Below, piece by piece: positions 7,409 through 16,571 of a stretch of 34,488 nt of DNA. Where the stretch lies: NCBI GenBank assembly GCA_024644015.1, contig JAHELV010000011.1, positions 19,962-54,449 of the forward strand, written 5' to 3'. Made by a program: the position numbers and the translations under genes. Positions within the stretch are counted from its first letter, which is position 1, and every line of letters begins with the position of its first letter. Origin of the DNA: Nitriliruptorales bacterium. Lineage in GTDB: Bacteria > Actinomycetota > Nitriliruptoria > Euzebyales > JAHELV01. Below the pieces are notes generated by a model that was not told the DNA's origin, did not search any database, and worked only from the letters and a program-made list of their open reading frames with translations.

Positions 7409-7500
7409 ACCGAGCCCGGCTACGTAGGGTGCCGCCAAACGGCAACCCGCGCGACAGTGTGGGTCGCCGATCAGGGCGCCGCACCCCGTGGGTGGACTCT

Positions 7501-7516
7501 GACTGACCGGTTAGTC
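7501..7516. promoter_or_regulatory. TetR-type operator-like palindrome
   Basis: GACTGACCGGTTAGTC is a 16-bp palindrome with one mismatched pair (half-sites GACTGACC and GACTAACC). It sits in the divergent region between the redoxin (start 7408) and the plus-strand genes at 7548 and 7769. The form is typical of TetR-family operators, but no TetR gene is in the window. Confidence 0.4.
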
Positions 7517-7547
7517 TGGGTCGCACGCCACTCGGGAGCCGGTATCC

Positions 7548-7762
7548 ATGAGCACAGGCTTGCTGTCGAACGAGCAGCTCCGCGAGCGCAGCGCCGCCTG
7601 GCCCACGGCGGCCGCGGCTGGTTCTACGATGCCGCGGCATTCATGGCACTGACCGACGAGCACGTGTGGATCGAGTTGCCCGGACTGCTGTGGCGCCACG
7701 TGGTCGCTGTCTACGGACGCGATCGGGTCACGGCCTCCGCCGGGCGGATTCCGGGCGCGTGA
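7548..7762 (+). pseudogene. Small frameshifted gene of unknown function
   Basis: Coding signal is present but switches frame. From ATG 7548 the first ~18 codons (MSTGLLSNEQLRERSAAW) have strong G/C third positions and a GGGAG site about 9 nt upstream, but this frame stops at 7652. From about 7605 to the stop at 7762 another frame takes over with equally strong bias (GGRGWFYDAAAFMALTDEH, then VWIELPGLLWRHVV). One missing base between about 7600 and 7625 would join them into a ~72-aa protein. Reading the second frame upstream to a GTG at 7457 gives a 101-aa ORF, but its first part has poor codon bias. Either a real frameshift mutation or a sequence error. I do not recognise the family. Confidence 0.4.
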
Positions 7763-7768
7763 CCGCCG

Positions 7769-10700
7769 ATGGACTGCGCGGCATGCGGCACCACCGCCAG
7801 ATCGGGTGATCGCTTCTGTGCCGCGTGCGGGACACCGCTGCCGGTCGCCGAACCACGAGGAGCCGCACGCCCGAGCATCTCGGGTGAACGCAAGATCGTC
7901 ACCGTGCTGTTCGCAGACACCGTGGGGTCCACCAGCCTGATCGAGAACGTCGATCCCGAAGTCGCCGTCGGCCGGCTCCAACCGGTGCTCGACAGCATGA
8001 CCAACGCTGTCCACGCGTACGGCGGGATCGTCAGCCGCGTCGCCGGCGATGGGATCCTCGCCCTGTTCGGCGCCCCCGTCGCCCGCGAGGACCACGGCGT
8101 CCGTGCGGCGTACGCCGCCCTGCAGATGCTCGACGACGTACGCGCCGCGACGCGCGGGACGATCGACATCCGCGTCGGCTTGCACTCGGGCGAGGTGCTT
8201 CTGCGCACGATCACAACCGACCTGTCGAGGGACTACACGGCGTTGGGTCCAGCGGTGCACCTGGCGTCACGCATGGAGCGCATGGCCGCACCGGGACAGG
8301 CGTTGATGACCGGCGACACGGCACGCATGGTCAGCGGATTCGTCGTCGCCGAGCATATGGGGCCGCGACCGGTCAAAGGCCTGGACGAGCCCGTCGACGT
8401 GCACCGGCTGGTCCACCGGACCAGCGCCGTCGGCACCTGGATGCCGCGCCAGCGTCGCGAGCTGACGCGCTTCATCGGACGGCAGGGCGAGCTCGGTACG
8501 CTGCGGGAGGCGTTCGGCGAGGCGCAGCGCGGTCGCGGACGTCTGACCGCGGTCACCGGCGAGGCCGGTGTGGGCAAATCGCGGCTGGTCCACGAGTTCC
8601 TCGCCACCCTTGGCCCCGACGTCTCGGTGCGGCGACTCCAGGCATCGCCGTACGACGTGAGCACCCCATACTTCCCCTTGATCCCGTTGTTCCTCGGCAC
8701 CGGTGACGCCAGCGGGGAGACCGAAGGCGAGACACGACAACGGATCACCGCGGCGATCGCCGCGATCGATCCGGCGCTCGTTGCCACGGCGCTCGATCCG
8801 GCGATCGCCCTGACTGGTGGACAACCAGACAGCCCGGCATGGACGGCGCTTGACCCACCCCGCCGCCGCCGCCGGATCCGCGATGCCGTGCGGGCGCTGG
8901 CCATCGCCGCCCCACGGCGGGGTACAGGGGTCTTCGTCGTCGAGGATCTGCACTGGATCGACGAGGACACGCAGGCGGTGCTCGATGACATCGTCGACGT
9001 CGTCGACGACATGACGATCCACATGGTCGTGACGTACCGGCCGGAGTACGTCGACCACTGGGCGGACCGGGCCTTCTACTCGAAGGTCCACCTCGAACCG
9101 CTCCTCGGGGACCACGCGGTTCAGCTCCTCGATGCGCTGCTCGGCGCACACCCGAGCGTCGCGCGGCTGCACGAGGCGCTGCTGGCGCGGACGGACGGCA
9201 CGCCGCTGTTCGTCGAGGAGACCGTCCGGTCGCTCGCCGACACCGAGGCTTTGCATGGCCACGTCGGCGACTACCGCTTCGTGGGCGATCCGGACGCTTT
9301 GGAGCTGCCCGACACGGTGCAGGCGGTCGTGGCCGCACGCATCGACCGGTTGCCGCGCGCGGACAAGCGTCTTTTACAGGTCGCCGCAGTGATCGGCGAG
9401 ACGATGCCGGTCGACATCCTGGACGCGACGGCCGGCAACGACCCACGGGCCATGCGCGACAGCCGTGCGCGGCTCGAGGCGGCGGACCTCCTCCACGAGG
9501 GCCATGTTGCGGGAGAGCTCGCGTTCAAGCACAACCTCATCAGGGAGGTGGTGTACGCAGCGATCCCGTTGGAGCGCAGGCGCGTCCTGCACGGCGCGGT
9601 GGCGGACGCCCTCGCGGCACGACAGACACCGGACGCACCCGTCGAGCGCCTGGCATACCACGCCTACAACGCGCAGCGTTGGGACGACGCCGTGGCGTAC
9701 CTCTGGCAGGCCGCGGCGCTCTCGGAGCATCGTTCGGCCTACCCACAGGCCCGACGGCTGCTGACGATGGGGCTGGACGCGTCGACGCGGCTGCCCGAGA
9801 CCGCCGAGCGGATGGCCCGCTTCATCGACATGGCCGGTGCGCTGCGGGTCGCCGCGACCGGCGCCGGACAACACCTGTTGTCCACGCTGCGCGATCTCGA
9901 TCGCGCCGCCGTGTACGCCGACCGGCTCGGCGACCGCCGCAGACTCGCGACGGTCGCAGTCCACCGCTCCTACGTCGCAAGCATGACCGGCGACCACCGC
10001 CTTGCGGTCACCGCGGCGCAGACCGCACGCAGGCTCGGCCTCGAGCTCACCGACAGCTACCTGATCGCCGAAGGCCGGCTCGCGGAAGGACAGGCGTTGG
10101 CGATGGCCGGCCGGCCGAGCGCCGTGCCGGAGCTGCTCGCGACCGATCTGGAGTTCTTCCGCGAGATCGGTGCGGACCGTCGTGGGCTGGTCACCAGCCG
10201 GATCTCGACCAGTCTGACCTTCATGGCGATGGCCCATGCGCAGATGGGCCGGTTCGACGACGCCGACCGCGTCTACGCCGACCGCACGGCCATCGTGAAC
10301 GCTGGCGGACGCCCCTTCGAACTGACGTTCGGCGCATGGGCGGGCGGCGCGATCGACATCTACGCGGGCCGCATGCAGGCGGCGGAGGCGAAGTTGACGG
10401 CGGGGTTGGCCGTCGCGCAACTCCACGACATGATGTACAACGACGCACTGATCAGTGCCTACCTCGGGTACGTACAGGCCGTGCGGGGCGATCCTGAGAC
10501 GGCGATCGCCACGCTCGACCGCGCGGTCGAGCTGGCGCGGGAGATCGAGTCTCCGTACATCGCGGGTTGGGCCCGGGCACATCGCGCGTACGTCCATCTG
10601 GCCCGACACGAACCGGCGCCGGCCAGGGCCGACGCCCACGCTGCACGGATCTTCGCCCGCGATCACGGTCAGGCACTCCTCGAAGCGGTCGCGCTCCGCG

Positions 10701-10828
10701 AGCTCGCGGCCGCGACGGACGATGACGTCCAGGCCGGCGCGCACCTGCGGGCTGCCGTGGAGATCTGCGAACGGGCCCAGCTGGTCGCGCTGCGCCAGCA
10801 GCTCCGTCACGCCCACGCCGACGGATGA
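7769..10828 (+). CDS. Class III adenylate/guanylate cyclase - AAA ATPase - TPR signalling protein
   Basis: 1019 aa. Residues 1-21 are a zinc ribbon (C3, C6, C17, C20). Residues 40-220 are a class III nucleotide cyclase domain: KIVTVLFADTVGST with metal-binding D50, and GDGILALFGAP with D94. Residues ~230-560 are an AAA/STAND ATPase with GRQGEL, Walker A GEAGVGKS (264-271) and Walker B-like VFVVEDLHWID. The remaining ~450 residues are helical TPR-like repeats. In the cyclase the transition-state Asn of the usual N-x3-R is His164 (GPAVHLASRME) while R168 is kept, so cAMP/cGMP synthesis may be weak, altered or lost. Start ATG 7769 is 6 nt after the preceding reading frame's stop. It is convergent with the FAD gene. 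A stand-alone signal integrator whose ligand is unknown. Confidence 0.85.
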   Translation: MDCAACGTTARSGDRFCAACGTPLPVAEPRGAARPSISGERKIVTVLFADTVGSTSLIENVDPEVAVGRLQPVLDSMTNAVHAYGGIVSRVAGDGILALFGAPVAREDHGVRAAYAALQMLDDVRAATRGTIDIRVGLHSGEVLLRTITTDLSRDYTALGPAVHLASRMERMAAPGQALMTGDTARMVSGFVVAEHMGPRPVKGLDEPVDVHRLVHRTSAVGTWMPRQRRELTRFIGRQGELGTLREAFGEAQRGRGRLTAVTGEAGVGKSRLVHEFLATLGPDVSVRRLQASPYDVSTPYFPLIPLFLGTGDASGETEGETRQRITAAIAAIDPALVATALDPAIALTGGQPDSPAWTALDPPRRRRRIRDAVRALAIAAPRRGTGVFVVEDLHWIDEDTQAVLDDIVDVVDDMTIHMVVTYRPEYVDHWADRAFYSKVHLEPLLGDHAVQLLDALLGAHPSVARLHEALLARTDGTPLFVEETVRSLADTEALHGHVGDYRFVGDPDALELPDTVQAVVAARIDRLPRADKRLLQVAAVIGETMPVDILDATAGNDPRAMRDSRARLEAADLLHEGHVAGELAFKHNLIREVVYAAIPLERRRVLHGAVADALAARQTPDAPVERLAYHAYNAQRWDDAVAYLWQAAALSEHRSAYPQARRLLTMGLDASTRLPETAERMARFIDMAGALRVAATGAGQHLLSTLRDLDRAAVYADRLGDRRRLATVAVHRSYVASMTGDHRLAVTAAQTARRLGLELTDSYLIAEGRLAEGQALAMAGRPSAVPELLATDLEFFREIGADRRGLVTSRISTSLTFMAMAHAQMGRFDDADRVYADRTAIVNAGGRPFELTFGAWAGGAIDIYAGRMQAAEAKLTAGLAVAQLHDMMYNDALISAYLGYVQAVRGDPETAIATLDRAVELAREIESPYIAGWARAHRAYVHLARHEPAPARADAHAARIFARDHGQALLEAVALRELAAATDDDVQAGAHLRAAVEICERAQLVALRQQLRHAHADG

Positions 10829-10892
10829 ACCGCGTCGCCTGCTTGCTGGTCAGCGCGGACACACGCGCGTCGGTCGACAGCGGTCGCGGACG

Positions 10893-12347
10893 TCACCGCG
10901 TCCGGCCCGTCCGGTGCACGCCGACCGCCGGCGCCTCGTCCGGCGCGCGCGGTGGCGGCGCCGACGGCTCGGTGGTGCGAGCCCGCAGCGCCGCCGCGAC
11001 CACGCCGGGAGCGAACAGCGACGTGGGACGCGACAGCATGCCGATCACCCGCGCGTACGCGTCCGCCGCGCCCGGCTCGCGGGTGGATGCGGCTGCGACC
11101 CGATCGACGTAGCGGTGCAGCAACCGGGTGCCCGCAGTCGTCCGCCCACCCGTGGTCGTGGGGAACCGCAGGTCCTCACCGGTGGACAGCAACCATGCGC
11201 CGCCGTTGCGCCTCGCGAGGCGACGCTGGAACTTCGCTGCCAGCCCCGTCAGCCCGAGCTCGTCGCCCGCTTGCCGCCGGCGGCGGCGCAGGCACTCGTC
11301 CAGCGTGCGGGCCGCGATGGCGGCGGTGCTGATGCCCTGCCCGTACACCGGGTTGAACGCGCACGCGGCGTCACCGAGGACGACCAGCCCGTCGGGCATG
11401 GCGACGCGCTCGTAGTGGCGCAGCCGGTTCGCGGTGCCGCGGTGTGCCCGGGCGGGTGTGACGGGCTCCGCGCCGGCGATCGCGTCCGCGAGGATCGGGT
11501 GGCGGAGGCTGCGCGCGAACGTCATGAAGCCCTCGGGATCGGTCGGCGGATGCTGTCCGGCGGCTCCCATGAGGCTGGCCATCCAGTGGCCGCTCTCGAT
11601 CGGGAACAGATAGCCGGTACGCGGCACCACCGGTGGCCGCGAGAGCAGCATCAGCGCCTTCCAGTCCACGTCGAGCCCGCGTGGGATCCGCAGGACCTGA
11701 CACGCGTAGGCGATGTCGGGATCGACGACGGTCTCGGGCGGCGCGCTGGCGCCGAGCTCCTCCAGCCAGGCGGGAGCGCGTGATGCGCGTCCGGCGGCAT
11801 CCACGACGAGATCCGCATCGAGGGTGCCAGACGCGTGTGCGGCGATGGAGCGCACGGCGACACCGCGGACCGTGCCACCCCTGTCGGCGCGCAGACCGGT
11901 CACGTCGTGACCGTCGAGCAACTGCACGCGGGCGTTGGCGCGCACACGGACGCGCACCATGAGCTCGAGCAGCGGGCGACTGGCCGACAGTGTCGTCCAG
12001 CCGCTCGCACGCCGGTCGGCCCAACCCGGCGGCAGCAGCATGAGAATGTCGCCCGGCACGTGGATCGGGACGGCACCCGCCGTCTCGAGCGCCCGGCTGT
12101 AGCCGGGGAACATCTGCTCGATGATGCGCAGGCCTCCCGGCAGCAGTGCATGCAGCAAACGGCCCTGGGGGACGCCTCTGCGGGTAGCGACCGTGTCGTC
12201 GAGCACGTCGCGCTCCACGAGGGTGACGCGCAGGAAGTGCTGCGCGCACACGCCGGTCGCCAGCAGGCCGGCCATGCCACCGCCGATGACCACGGCGTGG
12301 CCGGCGTCAGGCCGTGGTGATGGCGACGCCGGTCTGCGCTGTGCCAT
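10893..12347 (-). CDS. FAD-dependent hydroxylase/monooxygenase-like oxidoreductase
   Basis: 484 aa. The N-terminal FAD Rossmann motif is HAVVIGGGMAGLLATGV (17-33), with ERD at the end of strand 2. Near residue ~310 comes the second FAD motif, LVVLGDAACAFNPVYGQGIS, characteristic of the PHBH/UbiH and geranylgeranyl reductase superfamily. ASRAPAWLEELG resembles the Asp-Gly motif region (DAAGRASRAP). The start is ATG 12347 with GGAGGA 6 nt upstream. No obvious partner gene flanks it, and its stop faces the cyclase gene 65 bp away. It may hydroxylate an aromatic or reduce a polyprenyl substrate; the specific reaction is unknown. Confidence 0.8.
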   Translation of the reverse strand: MAQRRPASPSPRPDAGHAVVIGGGMAGLLATGVCAQHFLRVTLVERDVLDDTVATRRGVPQGRLLHALLPGGLRIIEQMFPGYSRALETAGAVPIHVPGDILMLLPPGWADRRASGWTTLSASRPLLELMVRVRVRANARVQLLDGHDVTGLRADRGGTVRGVAVRSIAAHASGTLDADLVVDAAGRASRAPAWLEELGASAPPETVVDPDIAYACQVLRIPRGLDVDWKALMLLSRPPVVPRTGYLFPIESGHWMASLMGAAGQHPPTDPEGFMTFARSLRHPILADAIAGAEPVTPARAHRGTANRLRHYERVAMPDGLVVLGDAACAFNPVYGQGISTAAIAARTLDECLRRRRRQAGDELGLTGLAAKFQRRLARRNGGAWLLSTGEDLRFPTTTGGRTTAGTRLLHRYVDRVAAASTREPGAADAYARVIGMLSRPTSLFAPGVVAAALRARTTEPSAPPPRAPDEAPAVGVHRTGRTR

Positions 12348-12365
12348 GACGGCTCCTCCGCGCGC

Positions 12366-12381
12366 GGTGTGACACCACACC
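12366..12381. promoter_or_regulatory. Operator-like inverted repeat upstream of the FAD hydroxylase gene
   Basis: GGTGTG-ACAC-CACACC is a 16-bp inverted repeat with perfect 6-bp arms, 18 nt upstream of the ATG at 12347 and overlapping the expected leader. It suggests control by a dimeric repressor; none is identified. The rest of the 171-bp gap to 12518 shows nothing more. Confidence 0.3.
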
Positions 12382-12518
12382 TTGCGCCCGCACTCGCAGC
12401 AGCGGCCGAACGGCTCGCGCTCGGCTCCCGAGTGGGCGTGGCAGGTCGTAGGTCACGCAATCGTACGTGCGCGTGGCTCCCTGCTGCGGCCCGTGCGTAT
12501 CGACGGATCCTCGTCGGA

Positions 12519-14981
12519 TCAGGCGCGCATGCGGGCGCCGGTCGGGTCGAACAGGCAGGTGTCGAGCAGGACGGCGGCACGGCGCTCGCCGACCACCTCG
12601 ATCTCGAAGCCGTCCCGGGCGTCGGCGAGTCCGGCCGGCACATAGCCCAGCGCAACGGACGCCTGCGACGCGTGTGCGTAGCCGCCCGACGTCACCCAGC
12701 CGACGACCTCGTCGTCGTGCCAGATCGGCTCGTCACCGACGGCATCGGCGTCATCCGCGTCGATCGTGAACGTGACCAGGCGGCGGTCCGGCCCGTCGGC
12801 GTGTACGCGCGCAGCCGCGTCGCGACCGATGAACGGGCCCTTGTCGAGCTTCACGAACACGCCCAAGCCCGCCTCGTATGGATCGTAGATGGGTCGGTAC
12901 TCGGTCGCCCACGCGCCGAAGGACTTCTCCAACCGCAGTGAATCCAGCGCCCGGATGCCGAACAGGCGCAGCCCGTGGCGGGCACCGGCAGTGGTCAGCA
13001 CGTCGAACAGTCGCGGCTGGTAGGCCGGCTCGACCCACAGCTCGTAGCCGAGGTCCCCGGTGAAGCTGATCCTGCCGAGCAGCACGGGAACCGCCTCGAT
13101 CTCGACGCGGCGCATGTCGAGGAACCGCAGGGCCCCCGCCGACACGTCGGTGTCGGTCACCTCGGCAAGCAACGCACGCGACGCCGGGCCGGCGATCGAC
13201 AGCCCGCACAGGTTCGGTCCGAGGCTGCGGTAGCGCACCGTGCCATCGGCCGGCAGGTGCGCGTCGAACCAGCGCTCGTACCAGCGTTCGGCCGCACCCG
13301 TTCCGAAGATCATGAAACGCTCGTGGATCCCCTCGACGGCGTCGCCGGGGGTCGGAGGCAGCGCCGCCACGGTCAGGTCACCGATCAGGCGGCCGTGCTC
13401 GTTCAGCATCGGCGTCAGCGCGATGCGCCCGACCGCGGGAATGCGGTTGGCCAGCAGGCCGTCGAGGAACGCGCGGGCCCCGGACCCGGTGAACTCGAAC
13501 TTCGCAAAGCCCGTGGTCTCGATCAGGCCGACACCGCTGCGCACGGCCTCGCTCTCGTGGGCCACCGCATCCCAGGCGTTGGAGCGACGCAGGGTCGGTG
13601 TCTCGTACGCCTCCAGCCCGTCCCGCTGGAACCACAGCGCGTACTCCAACCCGTAGGCCACGCCCCACACCGCGTTGGCGCGGTCGAGCCGGTCATAGAT
13701 CGGCGACGTCAGCAACTGGCGGCCGGCCGGCAGCTCCTCGTTCGGGTAGGCGATCCGGAACCGGCGGCCGTAGTTCTCACGCACCTTCGTGTTGGTGTAC
13801 GCCGGGGTTGCGAAGTCCCCGAACCGTGCGACGTCCATGCCCCAGACGTCGAACCCGGGGTCGCCGTCGGCGATCCAGTTCGCCAGCGCCAGACCGACGC
13901 CGCCGCCCTGGCTGAGACCGGCCATGACCCCGCAGGCTACCCAGTGGCCGCGCTGACCGCGGATCGGGCCGATCAGCGGGTTGCCGTCGGGGGCGAAGGT
14001 GAACGGCCCGTTGATGACCTTGCGGATCCCGACCTCATAGAAGATCGGGAAGTGCTCGAAGGCGACCTCGAGGTTGTCGGCGATCCGGTCGAGGTCGGGT
14101 GGCAGCAACTGGTGCCCGAAGTCCCACGGCGTCGACTGCGGCGACCACGGCACACCGTTGGGCTCGTAGGTGCCCAGCAGCAGCCCGGTCCCCTCCTTGC
14201 GCATGTAGACCTCGCCGGCGAAATCCATCGCGTGCAGGCCGCTGCCGGGCCCGGTCACGTTCCAGTCCTCCAACTCGGGCACCGACTCGGTCAGCAGGTA
14301 CATGTGCTCCATGGCCAGCACCGGCAGTTCGACGCCGCACATGCGGCCGACCTCCCGCGCCCACAGCCCACCGGCGTTGACGAAGTGCTCGCACGTGATC
14401 GTGCCGGCCTCGCCGCAGTCGAGGTCCCACAGGCCGTCGGGCCGCCGGCGGATCGCGTCGACGCGGGTGTGCTGGACGACGTCCGCGCCGGCCAGCTGGG
14501 CCGCCCGCGCATAGGCCCACGTGACGCCGGACGGATCGACATGTCCCTCCATCGGGTCGAACAGCGCGCCGACGAAGTAGCGCTCGTTCATGAACGGCAG
14601 GATCTTGGCGGCATCGGCGACGTCGAGCAACTCGGTGTCCATGCCCAGGTAGCGGCCGCGCGCGTGCGCCATTCGCAGCCAGTCCATGCGTTCGTCGGTG
14701 TCGGCCAGCATCAGCCCGCCGGTCAGGTGGATGCCACAGTCATGGCCGGAGATCCTCTGGATCTCCTCGTACAACCCCACGGTGTACTGCTGCAGCGCCG
14801 CCACGTTGGGATCGCCGTTCAGCGTGTGCATGCCGCCTGCCGCGTGCCAGGTCGAGCCCGACGTCAGCTCGCTGCGCTCGACGAGCACGACGTCGGTGAT
14901 ACCGACCTTCGTGAGGTGGTACAGCACGCTCGCGCCGACCACACCGCCACCGATCACCACCACCTGGGCGCTGGTCCTCAT
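12519..14981 (-). CDS. Dimethylglycine/sarcosine dehydrogenase-like flavoprotein with GcvT domain
   Basis: 820 aa, the length of the DMGDH/sarcosine dehydrogenase family. Residues 1-~380 are a DAO-type FAD domain with VVVIGGGVVGASVLYHL (8-24) and STWHAAGG, in which H46 matches the His that carries covalent FAD in DMGDH. A FAO-type linker follows, and residues ~440-820 are a GcvT-like aminomethyltransferase domain (YGLEYALWFQRDG, then GVGLIETTGFAKFEFTG, GDLGYELWVE, AWATEYRP). The family oxidises N-methyl amines and passes the C1 unit to tetrahydrofolate. ATG 14981 has GGAG 5 nt upstream, and the gene begins 12 bp after the MttB-like stop, so iclR-mttB-dmgdh form one operon. This fits stepwise N-demethylation after the MttB step. 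Substrate is inferred. Confidence 0.85.
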   Translation of the reverse strand: MRTSAQVVVIGGGVVGASVLYHLTKVGITDVVLVERSELTSGSTWHAAGGMHTLNGDPNVAALQQYTVGLYEEIQRISGHDCGIHLTGGLMLADTDERMDWLRMAHARGRYLGMDTELLDVADAAKILPFMNERYFVGALFDPMEGHVDPSGVTWAYARAAQLAGADVVQHTRVDAIRRRPDGLWDLDCGEAGTITCEHFVNAGGLWAREVGRMCGVELPVLAMEHMYLLTESVPELEDWNVTGPGSGLHAMDFAGEVYMRKEGTGLLLGTYEPNGVPWSPQSTPWDFGHQLLPPDLDRIADNLEVAFEHFPIFYEVGIRKVINGPFTFAPDGNPLIGPIRGQRGHWVACGVMAGLSQGGGVGLALANWIADGDPGFDVWGMDVARFGDFATPAYTNTKVRENYGRRFRIAYPNEELPAGRQLLTSPIYDRLDRANAVWGVAYGLEYALWFQRDGLEAYETPTLRRSNAWDAVAHESEAVRSGVGLIETTGFAKFEFTGSGARAFLDGLLANRIPAVGRIALTPMLNEHGRLIGDLTVAALPPTPGDAVEGIHERFMIFGTGAAERWYERWFDAHLPADGTVRYRSLGPNLCGLSIAGPASRALLAEVTDTDVSAGALRFLDMRRVEIEAVPVLLGRISFTGDLGYELWVEPAYQPRLFDVLTTAGARHGLRLFGIRALDSLRLEKSFGAWATEYRPIYDPYEAGLGVFVKLDKGPFIGRDAAARVHADGPDRRLVTFTIDADDADAVGDEPIWHDDEVVGWVTSGGYAHASQASVALGYVPAGLADARDGFEIEVVGERRAAVLLDTCLFDPTGARMRA

Positions 14982-14993
14982 TGCAGCTCCGGA

Positions 14994-16571
14994 TCAGAAG
15001 TCGGTTGCCACGCCGCCCTCGGCGACGCGTCTGGAGACGAACTCGTCGAGCTCCTCGGCGACCGCCGGGTCGAGACGTGGCGGTTCGTAGTCGTCGAGCA
15101 GCGCGCGGACCCGTCGCCGGGCATGGTCGACAGCTGTCGGGCCACCCGCTTCATCCCAGGTCTCGAAGTTGCGCCAGTCAGAGATCGCCGGGCGAAAGAA
15201 CGCGTCGCGGAAGCGGTCCTGCGTGTGCTGGGCACCGAAGAAGTGACCGCCGGGCCCGACCTGGGCGATCGCGTCGATCGCCATGGCCGCGTCGTCGACC
15301 ACGACCGGGTCGAGGAAGGCCGCGACCATCTGCAGCAGGTCGGCGTCGATCACCATCTTCTCGAACGATGCGCGCAGCCCGCCCTCCATCCAGCCGGCGC
15401 CGTGGAGCACCACGTTCGCCCCGCCCATGACGGCGCCCCACAACGAGAAGACGCTCTCGTACGCGGCCTGGGCGTCGACGGCGTTGGCGGTGCACACGTT
15501 CGACGACCGGTACGCGACACCGGCGCGACGTGCGAGCTGGCCGCCGATCATGGCGGCCTTCATGAACTCGGGGGTGCCGAACGCCGGAGAGCCCGACTGC
15601 ATGTCGACGTTGGACGTGAACCCGCCGTACACCACTGGCGCACCTGCGCGCACCAGCTGCGTGAAGGCGATGCCCGCGAGTGCCTCGGCGTGCTGCTGGA
15701 CGAGCGCCCCGGCGAGCGTCACCGGCGCCATGGCACCAGCGAGTGTGAACGGAGTCACGATCACGGCCTGGTTGCGCGACGAGTACTCGAGGATGCCCGC
15801 GAGCATCGGATGGTCATAGCGCAGCGGCGAGCTGGCGTTGATGACGGTGTGGATCGAGGGCTGCTGGTCCAACGTCTCGTGATCGACCTGCCGAACGATG
15901 CGGACCATCTCGAGGCAGTCCCTGTTGCGCTGCGCTCCGAGGCTGTAGGCATGCAGGACCTTGTCGGACAGCGTCAGCAGCATCCGTGTCGCGTGCAGGT
16001 GGCGGACCGACGCGTGCAGGTCGACCGGCTCGACCGGGTATCCCCCGTGCAGGTGCACCGCGTTGAGCTGCTGGCTGAGCCGGACGAGGTCGGCGAAGTC
16101 CCGTTCGTTGCCCTGGCGACGACCGCCTGCCTCGTCACTCACATAGGGTGCGCTGGCCACGGCGGTGAACGCGATGGCGTCGCCACCGATCTCGAGGTCG
16201 TGGGCGGAGTTGGGCGCATGCAACGTGAAGCGATCGGGCGCCTGTGACACCAGCGCGGTGACGAGCGCGGGGTCGACGCGCACCCGTTCACCTTCCACTT
16301 CGGCTCCGGCGTCCGCCCACAGCTGCCGTGCGCGGGGGTGCAGGAAGTCCATGCCGATCTCGGCCAGCACTCGCAGGGCACCGCGGTGGAGTTCCTCGAG
16401 CTCGTCGTCGGAGACCGCCCGCACGGGCGCGAAGCGGCGACGTGGCTGCCGCCAAGCGGGCTGTGACGGTGCGGCAGCGCCCGCTGCGCGCTGCCGGCGC
16501 CGGCCCGTGCGACGGCGGTCCGTCCGACCACCTGCGGCTGGTCCGGCTGTCGCGGTCTCGTCGGTGGTCAC
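14994..16571 (-). CDS. MttB-family (trimethylamine/betaine) corrinoid methyltransferase, non-pyrrolysine
   Basis: 525 aa from GTG 16571, which overlaps the iclR stop (GTGA). After an Arg-rich, probably disordered N-terminus (~1-45) comes the TIM-barrel MttB fold: ELHRGALRVLAEIGMDFLHP, LHAPNSAHDLEIGG, VINASSPLRYDHPML, GGFTSNVDMQSGSPAFGTPE, SSNVCTANAVDAQAAYES and GANVVLHGAGWMEGGLRAS. The family moves a methyl group from a quaternary or tertiary amine to a Co(I) corrinoid protein. No in-frame amber codon interrupts it, so it belongs to the pyrrolysine-free branch, whose studied members act on glycine betaine, proline betaine or carnitine. Its corrinoid partner is probably the MtbC-like protein at 18723, across the divergent promoter. 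Exact substrate unknown. Confidence 0.88.
   Translation of the reverse strand: MTTDETATAGPAAGGRTDRRRTGRRRQRAAGAAAPSQPAWRQPRRRFAPVRAVSDDELEELHRGALRVLAEIGMDFLHPRARQLWADAGAEVEGERVRVDPALVTALVSQAPDRFTLHAPNSAHDLEIGGDAIAFTAVASAPYVSDEAGGRRQGNERDFADLVRLSQQLNAVHLHGGYPVEPVDLHASVRHLHATRMLLTLSDKVLHAYSLGAQRNRDCLEMVRIVRQVDHETLDQQPSIHTVINASSPLRYDHPMLAGILEYSSRNQAVIVTPFTLAGAMAPVTLAGALVQQHAEALAGIAFTQLVRAGAPVVYGGFTSNVDMQSGSPAFGTPEFMKAAMIGGQLARRAGVAYRSSNVCTANAVDAQAAYESVFSLWGAVMGGANVVLHGAGWMEGGLRASFEKMVIDADLLQMVAAFLDPVVVDDAAMAIDAIAQVGPGGHFFGAQHTQDRFRDAFFRPAISDWRNFETWDEAGGPTAVDHARRRVRALLDDYEPPRLDPAVAEELDEFVSRRVAEGGVATDF

Noticed and set aside
6812-7438. Redoxin region as two separate genes or a plain pseudogene
   Set aside because: The second piece has no start site or signal, both pieces are one thioredoxin fold in the same frame, and the only defect is UGA at the redox Cys followed by a SECIS-like stem. 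Pseudogene remains possible but is less economical.
7457-7547. 5' extension of the small plus-strand gene to GTG 7457
   Set aside because: Third-position composition in this part is poor and it would run through the operator-like palindrome; the ATG at 7548 has a ribosome site and good codon bias.
12975-16247. A 1090-codon plus-strand open frame
   Set aside because: It lies opposite the DMGDH-like and MttB-like genes, matches no family, and is His/Arg/Val-rich as expected for an antisense shadow in high-GC DNA.
14994-16571. Pyrrolysine-containing MttB
   Set aside because: The full domain reads through without any in-frame TAG, and no pyl genes are present.
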